NCBI RefSeq assembly: GCF_001570725.1
Contig: NZ_BCNV01000005.1
Span: 558,001-622,000 of the forward strand
DNA length: 64,000 nucleotides
Reading direction: 5' to 3'
Source: Paenibacillus amylolyticus
GTDB lineage: Bacteria > Bacillota > Bacilli > Paenibacillales > Paenibacillaceae
The notes below the pieces were generated by a model. The model was given only the letters and a program-made list of their open reading frames with translations, was not told the origin of the DNA and did not search any database. The translations under genes and the position numbers were made by a program. Of this stretch, positions 9,443 to 17,023 are shown in pieces (within the stretch, counting starts at the first letter, position 1; each line of letters begins with the position of its first letter).

Positions 9443-9482
9443 GATGACCTTGAACTCTAGATTCAAGGTCATCTTTTTTTAT
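9443..9482 (+). terminator. Rho-independent terminator of the GTPase operon
   Basis: Perfect 12-bp stem GATGACCTTGAA / TTCAAGGTCATC with a seven-base loop, followed by a run of Ts. It ends the operon about 105 bases after the GAP1-like stop. The rest of 9338-9698 holds no gene I can support. Confidence 0.9.
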
Positions 9483-9698
9483 TTGATACGGCGGATACAG
9501 CCATTGCATGAAAATAAATCAGTCATTCACAATTCGGACACAAAATTTGCGATTCAAGAGTTCGAAAGAATATCAGAAGTGGTGAAGTGCGCGGAATGAA
9601 TGAGAAAAGCTCTCATATGTAATCGGAAAAAGAACAAAATCTCTGCTTCAAAAAAATCGAATAAAGCTCGAAAAAAGCAGAAGATTTGGTTTTTTATG

Positions 9699-9728
9699 TT
9701 GACAAATGATAATGATTATCAGTATCTT
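9699..9728 (+). promoter_or_regulatory. Fur box inside a sigma-A promoter
   Basis: TGATAATGATTATCA (9707-9721) is a perfect match to the Bacillus Fur 7-1-7 core. It fills the spacer between a consensus -35 TTGACA (9699-9704) and a plausible -10 TATCTT (9723-9728), so bound Fur would block RNA polymerase. It governs the siderophore ATPase gene starting at 9833. Confidence 0.9.
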
Positions 9729-9832
9729 TAATGTATAAGATTTTTGCGCCGGAAATACTCAGAATTACAATTTCGTTTTCGTTGTCGATAGCCGGATTAC
9801 ATAACCGGGATAAATGAGAGAGGGATGATCGC

Positions 9833-10720
9833 ATGTTTCGTCTGGAGACGACCAAGCTGGATATCGCTTATGAGGAAAGACTAATTGTAGAGGATCTGAA
9901 TATTCAGATTCCCCAAGGAAAAATTACCGCACTTGTTGGAGCCAATGGTTCAGGGAAGTCAACCATCCTGAAAACGATGGCACGTATTATGGCTCCAAAA
10001 GCAGGTAGTGTATTGCTCGACGGGAAGTCCATCCATAAGCAGTCTACGCGTGAAGTTGCCAAGCAGCTTGCGATTTTGCCACAGAACCCGACAGCCCCTG
10101 AAGGACTTACCGTTACTGAACTGGTATCCTACGGACGTTTTCCTTATCAAAAAGGATTTGGTTCCATGCGTCCTGAAGATAAACGCATGATTGAATGGGC
10201 TATTGAAGTAACAGCCATGACCGAATTCCATGATCGTCCAATTGATCAACTGTCCGGTGGACAGCGTCAACGTGCCTGGATTGCCATGGCACTTGCTCAA
10301 GAAACGGACATCCTTTTCCTGGACGAGCCGACAACGTTCCTGGATATGGCTCACCAGCTGGAAGTACTGCAATTGCTTGAGCAGTTGAATGCCACAGCCA
10401 ACCGTACCATTGTTATGGTTGTGCATGACCTGAATCATGCTTCCCGTTATGCTCATCACATGATTGGGATCAAAAAAGGTAAAGCCATTGCACATGGTTC
10501 ACCCGTGGAGGTAATGAACACGGATGTACTTCGTGAAGTATTTAACATCGAAGCAGATATCGTAACTGATCCGCGCTCGGGTGTGCCACTTTGCTTGCCA
10601 TACGCTCTTGCAGGTGAGCGTCAGCAATCGAAAACGCCAGATCAGATGGTCATGAACAGCGCGATGGTTCATGCAGGCGGACGGACAGAGCAACGTGCTC
10701 GTCAAGCGATAGGAAGTTAA
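9833..10720 (+). CDS. Ferric-siderophore ABC transporter ATPase (FecE/YusV-like)
   Basis: A 295-residue cytoplasmic ATPase of the iron-siderophore import family. Walker A GANGSGKST begins at residue 36; the signature LSGGQRQRAW and Walker B ILFLDEPTTFLD follow in the usual spacing. The family powers uptake of Fe(III)-siderophore complexes by FecCD-type permeases. No permease or binding protein is adjacent, so it is an unlinked ATPase of the kind B. subtilis YusV represents, where one ATPase serves several permeases. A perfect Fur box in the promoter predicts expression under iron starvation. The last 30 residues (after PLCLPYAL) are a low-complexity extension. The partner gene downstream encodes an FhuF-like iron reductase, consistent with import followed by iron release. 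Confidence 0.9.
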   Translation: MFRLETTKLDIAYEERLIVEDLNIQIPQGKITALVGANGSGKSTILKTMARIMAPKAGSVLLDGKSIHKQSTREVAKQLAILPQNPTAPEGLTVTELVSYGRFPYQKGFGSMRPEDKRMIEWAIEVTAMTEFHDRPIDQLSGGQRQRAWIAMALAQETDILFLDEPTTFLDMAHQLEVLQLLEQLNATANRTIVMVVHDLNHASRYAHHMIGIKKGKAIAHGSPVEVMNTDVLREVFNIEADIVTDPRSGVPLCLPYALAGERQQSKTPDQMVMNSAMVHAGGRTEQRARQAIGS

Positions 10721-10758
10721 CGAAATGGGCCATACGTGGTCCTTATATTATAGAATGA

Positions 10759-10784
10759 AGCCGCTGTGCATAATGCACGCGGCT
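10759..10784 (+). other. Hairpin between siderophore ATPase and reductase genes
   Basis: AGCCGC-T-GTGCA pairs with TGCAC-GCGGCT around a short loop, with one bulged T. No T-run follows, so it is not a standard terminator. It lies about 30 bases upstream of the reductase start and could stabilise or process the dicistronic mRNA. Confidence 0.5.
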
Positions 10785-10813
10785 CATTCGCATTCATGGG
10801 AGGTTTGCAACCA

Positions 10814-11626
10814 ATGGGAGCAATCAACTACACGTGGTTAGAGCAATATGGACGTATAACGACCGGTCCGGTTAACGAACCGGTTTTTGGCATGCCTTTG
10901 ACATTGTTGAGACATCCGGAGGACGCAAAGCTTATGCTCGAAGCCTATAATGAGCACCTGCGTGCAGATTCCCTTCGCTCTGCTGCTGTATATTTCATGC
11001 ACTCTGTTCGCGGTTTGGTGCTCGGTATTCACTACATGACGTCCATGTGTGATGCGTCGTTGAATATATCGCTGGAGAATATCCATTTGCAGTTGGAGGT
11101 TCAGGAAGGGCGTCCTGTACTCCATTTTCAACTTGCAGATGCAACCGAGCATGTCCATCCTGGATCAGTCATCAACGGTGTTGAAGATGCATGCCACTGG
11201 CGGAATGAGTTGCTTACAGCATATTACGGTGAACAACTGCGCCCAATAATTGAAGGAGTGGCCCTTGCTGGAGAAGCAAACACGGGACAGATGTGGGCGC
11301 AGCTTGCATCCATCCTGAGATGGTTCAAGACGACAGTGGTAAAGATGGACATTACGGACTCGGAACGAGAAGCTGTAATCCAGGGATATGAGCATGTCAT
11401 TGCCTTGCCACCGGAGATTCTGGGGTTACGCAAGAATATGCTGTCCTTCAAACCGGTCGAGATTGCTAATCCCCATCAACCGGGAGAGACCATGCTAATG
11501 AAGCCGACTTGCTGCCTGCACTATCAGGTGTACGGTGGTCAGAACTACTGTTACAGCTGTCCCAAACTGACCAAGGCCGAGCGGCAAGAGCGATATGATG
11601 CGATTGTGGCTGCCAAGTCAGGTTGA
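10814..11626 (+). CDS. FhuF-like [2Fe-2S] ferric-siderophore reductase
   Basis: About 270 residues. The C-terminus carries the cysteine pattern CC-x11-C-x2-C (CCLHYQVYGG...CYSCPK), the hallmark of the FhuF-like siderophore reductase family, in which four cysteines hold a [2Fe-2S] cluster that reduces Fe3+ to Fe2+ to free iron from the chelator in the cytoplasm. The N-terminal 240 residues are poorly conserved, as usual in the family. GGGAGG at 10798-10803 places the start at ATG 10814; the frame stays open upstream to GTG 10766, which would run through a hairpin and is unlikely. It follows the Fur-controlled siderophore ATPase by about 90 bases and is probably cotranscribed with it. Confidence 0.8.
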   Translation: MGAINYTWLEQYGRITTGPVNEPVFGMPLTLLRHPEDAKLMLEAYNEHLRADSLRSAAVYFMHSVRGLVLGIHYMTSMCDASLNISLENIHLQLEVQEGRPVLHFQLADATEHVHPGSVINGVEDACHWRNELLTAYYGEQLRPIIEGVALAGEANTGQMWAQLASILRWFKTTVVKMDITDSEREAVIQGYEHVIALPPEILGLRKNMLSFKPVEIANPHQPGETMLMKPTCCLHYQVYGGQNYCYSCPKLTKAERQERYDAIVAAKSG

Positions 11627-11777
11627 AGTGAGTCGGGGCAAAGGGATATGGGGAGATCCGAGATTTGGTAATCGCATCGGATCAGGTTTATAATAATAAG
11701 ACAGGCTGTAGGTTCATTGGTTATGCCAACGTGCTCGCAACAGTCCAAACCAACATATGTCATGGGAGGAATCAGTC

Positions 11778-12257
11778 ATGTCCGTATATTCATATCAGGC
11801 GGTAACTACCGCGAATCAAGAAGTCTCACTGGATCTGTATCAAGGTAAAGTATTGGTCATTGCCAATACAGCCAGCAAGTGTGGACTGACCCCGCAATAC
11901 GGTGAATTGCAAAAGCTCTACGATCGTTATCGCGATCAAGGCTTGGTTGTACTGGGTTTCCCTTGTAACCAGTTTGGAGGGCAGGAGCCAGGTACAAGTG
12001 AGGAAGCCGAATCATTTTGCCAGATTAACTATGGTGTGAATTTCCCGGTGTTTGCCAAGGTAGATGTGAATGGTGAGGAAACACATCCTCTATTCCAATA
12101 CCTGAAGGAGCAACAACCCGGCGTAGGCGAAACAAGCGACATCCAATGGAACTTTACCAAGTTCCTTGTTAACCGTGAAGGTGAAGTGGTAGGTCGTGTT
12201 GAACCGAAAGAATCTCCAGAGACCATGATCGCAGACATCGAGAAATTACTCGGTTAA
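11778..12257 (+). CDS. Glutathione-peroxidase family thiol peroxidase
   Basis: A 159-residue cytoplasmic peroxidase that reduces H2O2 and organic hydroperoxides using thiols, most likely thioredoxin or bacillithiol in this lineage rather than glutathione. The peroxidatic cysteine lies in NTASKCGLTPQ; the family motifs GFPCNQFGGQEPG (second Cys, Gln) and WNFTKFLV (Trp, Asn) complete the catalytic set. Full length for the family. GGGAGG (11764-11769) sets the start at ATG 11778. A TATAAT at 11689-11694 may be its own promoter, making it separate from the iron genes upstream, although oxidative-stress and iron functions commonly sit together. A clear terminator follows. Confidence 0.92.
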   Translation: MSVYSYQAVTTANQEVSLDLYQGKVLVIANTASKCGLTPQYGELQKLYDRYRDQGLVVLGFPCNQFGGQEPGTSEEAESFCQINYGVNFPVFAKVDVNGEETHPLFQYLKEQQPGVGETSDIQWNFTKFLVNREGEVVGRVEPKESPETMIADIEKLLG

Positions 12258-12272
12258 TACATGAATGTTGAG

Positions 12273-12309
12273 AAGCCTATCCTTGCATACACGAGGATAG
12301 GCTTTTTTA
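12273..12309 (+). terminator. Terminator of the glutathione peroxidase gene
   Basis: AAGCCTATCCT pairs with AGGATAGGCTT over a ten-base loop, followed by a T-run. It stands 15 bases after the peroxidase stop; the pectate lyase gene converges from the other side. Confidence 0.88.
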
Positions 12310-12366
12310 ATTGTCTTCGCATACGACGTGGCTTCAGCTCTCAGTAGGTAGAGGTTGGTACCAGGA

Positions 12367-13542
12367 TCAAGGCAAGGGCTTGCTTAGCGTGTAATAGCCT
12401 TGATCAGAGGCCAACTTAAGCAGGTTACGAGCATAGCTTCCGGCCCAAGAGTAGCCGTGTCTCCGTTCCTCACTGATATCCAGAATGTTCATATACTTCA
12501 TTCCATCCCGATCCGCGTAGAAAGGCACATCTTCTTCCACGTTATAGAAGCGGTACCAGATCACACTCCCCGCATCCGGTTCAAAATACACGGGTCCTTG
12601 CCGGTTATACTTGGTGCCATTCTCTCGCACTGTATCGAACCAACGCAGAGCCCCTTTCGCAGCTCGTTCAATCTCGGGAGTCTGGGGCCTGGACATGAGA
12701 AACGCAGTAATCGCCACGGACTCTGATCCCGACTTGGAGGCTAGTTCATACGCTCTGCCCGGCACAGGAGCGTAGGTCACAGGATCATGCTGCGCACCCC
12801 AAACGGTGGGCGAACCATCATTGATAATTTGTGCTTTCAGTGTATAATCAATTCCTTTGTCCAGAGCTTTCTTGAGTTTGCTGCGGTCATTGGTGGTCAA
12901 TATATCGTTGTTAAACCCACTTCTTCGCTCAACCATATCATCTAGCAAAACCATTGTTTGCACCATGGCATTGTCGTTGTAGGTCACCGCGTCGGAGTAA
13001 TTACTGCGTTTGGGATAGACCTGAGGCCATCCGCCGGACGGATATTGGGAGACCAGGATAAAGTCCACCGCTTTACGAACACTGTTCTTAAAGGCCAAAT
13101 TGCCTGTTTTCTCATACATGTCTGCCAGGAAGCGGATTTCGGAAGTTGTCGCATCATTATCAAACGTACCAAGTTCAATGCCATTTGGGTCTTTCCAGCC
13201 TGATCGTGCTGTAACACCATCCCAAGGGGCTGCATATTGCTCCTCCATGTCTTTGTAAAATCCACCGTGCGGCATTTGCCACGAAACGATATTTAGGGCA
13301 TAGGCAGTATCCTTGACCAGATCGCCAGTTGCAAAATGACTGACATCCCTAAACTTTTGAAGCAGCGAAGACACATCGGCACCTGCTGGGAGTTTGGAGG
13401 ACAGAACCTCCGTTTTAATCGTAACGGGTAGGGAATCGGCAGAAGCTGCAGTAGAGGAAGTGGCTAATCCAGTTGTCATCATAGTGATGGCAAGCGTAAC
13501 GGGAACCATGCGTAATACGACAGGCATTGAACGTTTCTTCAA
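12367..13542 (-). CDS. Secreted pectate lyase, family PL10-like
   Basis: A 391-residue protein with a Sec signal peptide (KKR start, hydrophobic core, cleavage near TAASA). The mature part matches polysaccharide lyase family 10: GGFYKD, WDGVTARSGW, TFDNDATTSEIRFLA, SQYPSGGWPQVYP and TYNDNAMV are conserved in PL10 enzymes, which cut polygalacturonate by calcium-assisted beta elimination using an arginine base. It acts outside the cell on pectin. A palindromic cre-like site lies about 75 bases upstream of the start, so CcpA-mediated repression by preferred sugars is expected. It stands alone; no pectin transporter is adjacent, though the sugar importer at 20.8-29.2 kb could take up products. 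Confidence 0.9.
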   Translation of the reverse strand: MKKRSMPVVLRMVPVTLAITMMTTGLATSSTAASADSLPVTIKTEVLSSKLPAGADVSSLLQKFRDVSHFATGDLVKDTAYALNIVSWQMPHGGFYKDMEEQYAAPWDGVTARSGWKDPNGIELGTFDNDATTSEIRFLADMYEKTGNLAFKNSVRKAVDFILVSQYPSGGWPQVYPKRSNYSDAVTYNDNAMVQTMVLLDDMVERRSGFNNDILTTNDRSKLKKALDKGIDYTLKAQIINDGSPTVWGAQHDPVTYAPVPGRAYELASKSGSESVAITAFLMSRPQTPEIERAAKGALRWFDTVRENGTKYNRQGPVYFEPDAGSVIWYRFYNVEEDVPFYADRDGMKYMNILDISEERRHGYSWAGSYARNLLKLASDQGYYTLSKPLP

Positions 13543-13613
13543 ATGAACGCCTCCTGAATGAAATGAGATTTGGTATTTAATTTACATAAAATCCATTTAT
13601 AGGATCGATATTA

Positions 13614-13629
13614 TTGTAAGCGCTTACCA
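13614..13629 (-). promoter_or_regulatory. cre-like CcpA operator upstream of the pectate lyase gene
   Basis: Contains the perfect 12-bp palindrome GTAAGCGCTTAC (13616-13627). It fits the catabolite-response consensus with one mismatch on either strand. Its place upstream of the lyase start suggests glucose repression. Confidence 0.7.
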
Positions 13630-13859
13630 ATTTAAAAATCAACCCTGTAATTAAAATTGAAGCCATTTATTTTTTGTACAAGTAAATCATGAATGCAGGG
13701 CACGCTTCTAACTTTATATGTCCATACAGGGAACGCGGAAGCCTTTGCATAGCATAAATCGACTCGAATCCGGGGAAAATGAAATCAATAAAATGAAGGG
13801 AAGAAAGGCTTGAATACAGGGAAATCACCTCTTTCGACAAACTTTTTTTGCTCAACCTA

Positions 13860-13888
13860 TTGCAATGTGAAAAAGATCACATTATAAT
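13860..13888 (+). promoter_or_regulatory. Promoter with Rex/FNR-type operator in its spacer
   Basis: TTGCAA (13860-13865) and a perfect TATAAT (13883-13888) are 17 bp apart. The spacer contains TGTGA-AAAAGA-TCACA (13866-13881), a perfect TGTGA-N6-TCACA palindrome. A protein bound here would occlude polymerase, which suits the NADH-sensing repressor Rex better than an FNR-type activator. Confidence 0.78.
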
Positions 13889-13897
13889 GAGTGTATA

Positions 13898-13950
13898 AAG
13901 TGAAATAAATCACATACACAGTATCGATTAAGAAGTGAAATATTTCACAA
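13898..13950 (+). promoter_or_regulatory. Two further Rex/FNR-like boxes in the leader
   Basis: AAGTGAAATAAATCACAT (13898-13915) and AAGTGAAATATTTCACAA (13933-13950) follow the promoter. The second matches the Firmicute Rex consensus TTGTGAAATATTTCACAA at 16 of 18 positions. With the promoter box they make a three-site array upstream of the NADH oxidase gene. The start-like GTG at 13935 falls inside the second box and is not the gene start. Confidence 0.72.
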
Positions 13951-14003
13951 CTACAACAACCTTATATTCAAACTCATTTATATATTTCGAGGAGGAACTT
14001 TTA

Positions 14004-15365
14004 ATGAAAATCGCAGTTATCGGATGTACACACGCAGGGACCGCAGCCATCGTAAACACCGCCAAATTGTACCCGGATGCTACCATCACGGTGTATGAGC
14101 GCAATGACAATATCTCCTTCCTATCTTGTGGCATTGCGCTCTACGTAGGTGGAGTTGTGAAAGACCCTGACGGTTTGTTCTATTCTTCGCCTAATCAATT
14201 GGCAGATCTCGGCGTTGTAACCAAGATGCTTCATGAAGTTACAGCAGTTGATGCTAAGGGTCATACCCTTCGGGCTAAAAACCTGCAAACCGGGGAAGAA
14301 TTTGAAGATACGTTTGACAAACTGATCGTGACAACGGGTTCGTGGCCTGTCGTTCCGAAGCTTGAAGGCATCGAGATGGACAACATTTTACTTTGCAAAA
14401 ACTACAATCATTCCAACACAATTATTGAAAAAGCCAAAGATGCCAAACGTGTTACCGTTGTGGGTGCAGGATATATCGGCGTTGAACTGGTTGAGGCGTT
14501 CCAGATGAACGGCAAGGAAGTTACCCTGATCGACAGTGTGGACCGGATTTTGAACAAATACCTGGACCCTGAATTTACGGATGCGATTGAAGACACGTTG
14601 ACTGGACGCGGCATCAAGTTGGCTCTCGGTCAAACGGTACAGAAGTTTACTGGAGAGAATGGCAAAGTAACTAAGGTAATCACGTCCAAAGGGGAGTTTG
14701 AAACCGATCTGGTTATTCTGTGCATTGGTTTCCGTCCAAATACCGAATTACTCAAAGGTCAAGTGGATATGCTGCCGAACGGCGCAATCGTCGTGGATAA
14801 ATATATGCAAACCAGTCAAAAAGACGTCTTCGCTGCGGGTGACAGCTGTGCTATTCATTACAACCCGACAGGCAAAGCAGCATACATTCCACTGGCGACT
14901 AACGCCGTGCGGATGGGTACACTGGTAGCTCGTAACCTGGTTCGTCCTACGACACCGTATATGGGTACGCAAGGCACATCGGGTATCAAAATTTATGAGC
15001 AAAATATCGCGGGTACAGGCATGACGGAAATGTCTGCTGCTGAAGAAGGTCTGATTGTGGAAGCTGTTGTACTGGAAGACAGCTACCGTCCGGAGTTCAT
15101 GCCAACGGCTGAGAAACTGTTGCTTAAAGTGGTATATGAGCAGGCAACTCGTCGGATCGTCGGAGCACAGGTGATGTCTCAGGTTGATCTGACCCAATCG
15201 ATTAATACGATCTCGGTCTGCATCCAAAACAATATGACTGTAGATGAGCTAGCCTTCATCGACTTCTTCTTCCAGCCACATTACAACAAACCGTGGAACT
15301 TCCTGAACACGGCGGGTCTGCAAGCACTGCCTCCAATAGAAGTAAAAGCACCAGCAATGGTGTAA
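14004..15365 (+). CDS. FAD-dependent NADH oxidase (water-forming Nox / CoA-disulfide reductase family)
   Basis: A 453-residue flavoprotein of the pyridine nucleotide-disulfide reductase fold. The N-terminal FAD site GCTHAGTAA and the redox-active cysteine in FLSCGIALYVGG (residue about 43) match water-forming NADH oxidases, which use a single cysteine sulfenic acid to reduce O2 to water while regenerating NAD+. The NAD site VVGAGYIGVE and the FAD motif VFAAGDSCA follow, then the C-terminal dimerisation domain. GGAGGAAC with ATG 14004 sets the start; the frame is open upstream to 13935 but without an RBS. Three Rex/FNR-like boxes upstream predict control by the NADH/NAD+ ratio. CoA-disulfide reductase is the main alternative activity. 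Confidence 0.88.
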   Translation: MKIAVIGCTHAGTAAIVNTAKLYPDATITVYERNDNISFLSCGIALYVGGVVKDPDGLFYSSPNQLADLGVVTKMLHEVTAVDAKGHTLRAKNLQTGEEFEDTFDKLIVTTGSWPVVPKLEGIEMDNILLCKNYNHSNTIIEKAKDAKRVTVVGAGYIGVELVEAFQMNGKEVTLIDSVDRILNKYLDPEFTDAIEDTLTGRGIKLALGQTVQKFTGENGKVTKVITSKGEFETDLVILCIGFRPNTELLKGQVDMLPNGAIVVDKYMQTSQKDVFAAGDSCAIHYNPTGKAAYIPLATNAVRMGTLVARNLVRPTTPYMGTQGTSGIKIYEQNIAGTGMTEMSAAEEGLIVEAVVLEDSYRPEFMPTAEKLLLKVVYEQATRRIVGAQVMSQVDLTQSINTISVCIQNNMTVDELAFIDFFFQPHYNKPWNFLNTAGLQALPPIEVKAPAMV

Positions 15366-15477
15366 GGAAGCAGAATAGATGCTTAAACAGAGAGTATAAC
15401 TAAACAGGATAGGTGGCTCAATAGCACGGCTAGGAATCAAAGTAGATAAGTGTATAAACATCTGACTCATAAGATGC

Positions 15478-15510
15478 AAAAAGACTGGCGAACATATCGT
15501 CAGTCTTTTT
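15478..15510 (+). terminator. Terminator after the NADH oxidase gene
   Basis: AAAAAGACTG pairs with CAGTCTTTTT across a 13-base loop; the right arm supplies the T-run. The symmetric A/T flanks would also allow termination on the minus strand. Confidence 0.85.
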
Positions 15511-15603
15511 GATATTTGTATGGAGGTACATAGTAACATGCGCAGATCTCTTGCTGTCATAATCATGGAATGACAAATTGAATAACGATTTTTATAAATA
15601 AGA

Positions 15604-15647
15604 TTGTGATAATTTGCACAAAGTTTTACGTGGTACCGAGATACAAT
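15604..15647 (+). promoter_or_regulatory. FNR-like box upstream of a -10 element (formate/nitrite channel promoter)
   Basis: TTGTGATAATTTGCACAA (15604-15621) differs from TGTGA-N6-TCACA at one base. A -10 element TACAAT lies at 15642-15647 with no good -35. If transcription starts near 15654 the box is centred at about -41.5, the classical position for activation by CRP/FNR proteins. This favours FNR activation at low oxygen, unlike the repressor-like layout at 13860. Confidence 0.62.
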
Positions 15648-15727
15648 TGTGATAGGGTTTAAGCGCAAAGTTAAGTGTTTTAGGTTGTTTTCCCAAACGA
15701 TGAACAATGAAGGAGAGGATGAATGAT

Positions 15728-16579
15728 ATGGCAGCAAAAACACCTCTTGAGGTTGCACAATATACGGCGCAAACAGGTATGAAGAAAGCTCAATATCCGG
15801 TGTCTTCTGTACTGGTGCTCAGTTTTCTGGCAGGGGCGTTTATCGCGCTGGGTTTTCTACTGGATATCCGGGTGATTGCATCTGCTCCGGCAGAGTGGGG
15901 GAGTCTGGTTAATCTGATCGGAGCAGCGGTGTTCCCGGTGGGATTGATCATGGTACTCATCGGTGGTGGCGAGTTGCTGACGGGAAATATGATGGCTGTT
16001 CCACTCGCGACGATTGCACGAAAATTATCCGCAGGTAGCATGTTGAAAAATCTAACCTTAGTGACGATTGGTAACTTTGTTGGAGCTTTGTTTGTGGCAT
16101 ACGCATTTGGACATGTGCTCGGTCTGACCGGAGAGGGTGTTTATCTGGCGAAAGTGGTGGATATGGCTGGGCATAAGCTGCATGACGGCTTCCTGCAGGC
16201 TTTTATCTCCGGCATCGGCTGTAACTGGCTGGTGGCGCTGGCGGTGTGGCTATCTTATGCATCAGATACGATGAGTGGCAAGGTACTGGGCATTTGGTTT
16301 CCAACGATGGCATTTGTGGCCATTGGATTCCAGCACGTTGTTGCCAATATGTTTCTCATCCCAGCAGCAATCTTCGAAGGACATTATTCGTGGGGACAGT
16401 ATGTAATGAATTTCATTCCGGTATGGCTCGGGAATCTGACTGGGGGAGCTCTGTTTGTAGCCGCTGCTTACTGGGTGGTGTACCTGCGTCAAGCTGAGCC
16501 GAAAGTGAAACCAGAGGCAGCAACATCGATCGAACCTGTGGAGACTGAGGCTAGAGTGATGTTAAGCAAACAAGCGTAG
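15728..16579 (+). CDS. Formate/nitrite channel (FocA/NirC family)
   Basis: About 283 residues with six predicted membrane helices. Family signatures include the GGGELLTGNMM segment, NFVGAL, the repeated GIGCNWLVALAVW helix break and the GFQHVVANMF segment containing the pore histidine. Members form pentameric channels that pass formate, nitrite or related small anions across the cytoplasmic membrane. AAGGAGAGG just upstream selects ATG 15728 over the earlier in-frame ATGs at 15707 and 15719. The FNR-like box upstream and the molybdopterin oxidoreductase downstream suggest a role in anaerobic or low-oxygen metabolism; which anion is moved cannot be read from the sequence. The C-terminal 30 residues are a hydrophilic tail. 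Confidence 0.9.
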   Translation: MAAKTPLEVAQYTAQTGMKKAQYPVSSVLVLSFLAGAFIALGFLLDIRVIASAPAEWGSLVNLIGAAVFPVGLIMVLIGGGELLTGNMMAVPLATIARKLSAGSMLKNLTLVTIGNFVGALFVAYAFGHVLGLTGEGVYLAKVVDMAGHKLHDGFLQAFISGIGCNWLVALAVWLSYASDTMSGKVLGIWFPTMAFVAIGFQHVVANMFLIPAAIFEGHYSWGQYVMNFIPVWLGNLTGGALFVAAAYWVVYLRQAEPKVKPEAATSIEPVETEARVMLSKQA

Positions 16580-16646
16580 AGGAATAGCACTACAATGCAC
16601 GATCCAACACACGCGCTTCATATACAATAGAAGTGAAGACGATTCT

Positions 16647-16704
16647 GATCTTGCTCGGTTCATGGCGAATATGCTGTGATGGAGCAAGGCGGGATCGTTT
16701 TTTT
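16647..16704 (+). terminator. Probable terminator after the formate/nitrite channel gene
   Basis: GATC-CTTGCTC-type arm (16647-16656) pairs imperfectly with GAGCAAG...GATC (16682-16696), followed by seven Ts. Its loop contains TTCATGGCGAAT, a word repeated twice more in the next 130 bases. Confidence 0.6.
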
Positions 16705-16737
16705 GTATGGGGTCCTTGTTGGAGTTTAACGCAAAAT

Positions 16738-16788
16738 AAATTCGCCATGACAAGGTTCGGGGGAACGAAACCTGTTCATGGCGAATTT
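16738..16788. repeat. Long inverted repeat between channel and oxidoreductase genes
   Basis: AAATTCGCCATGA (16738-16750) is the exact complement of TCATGGCGAATTT (16776-16788); inside, AAGGTTCG and CGAAACCT extend the stem with a bulge. No T-run follows. The remaining part of 16580-17023 holds no convincing gene; a 67-codon frame starting at 16633 runs through both hairpins and is not credible. Confidence 0.75.
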
Positions 16789-17023
16789 CGGGAGTGGTCC
16801 ATGATATGGCATGAGGAGGAAGTGGGGAAACACTAGCCTAATGCCTTGTTTTTAATTTACCCCTGAATTCTGAAGTTGAATCAAACGATAAAACATTTTT
16901 TTGAAAATAATTTAAATCTGCTATAGCGGTGAATATTGGGTGAAAATATACTGTTCTCTTTACGTATTAACCTCGAAGAAGATATGATATAGGGATAGTT
17001 TTTTAAAGAGGGGGAGCCATACG

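Noticed and set aside
13667..13855. Short minus-strand frame in the pectate lyase-NADH oxidase gap
   Set aside because: Low-complexity product without a ribosome site in an AT-rich regulatory region.
16633..16836. 67-codon plus-strand frame between the formate/nitrite channel and oxidoreductase genes
   Set aside because: It runs through two hairpins, has no ribosome site, and its product has no protein-like pattern.
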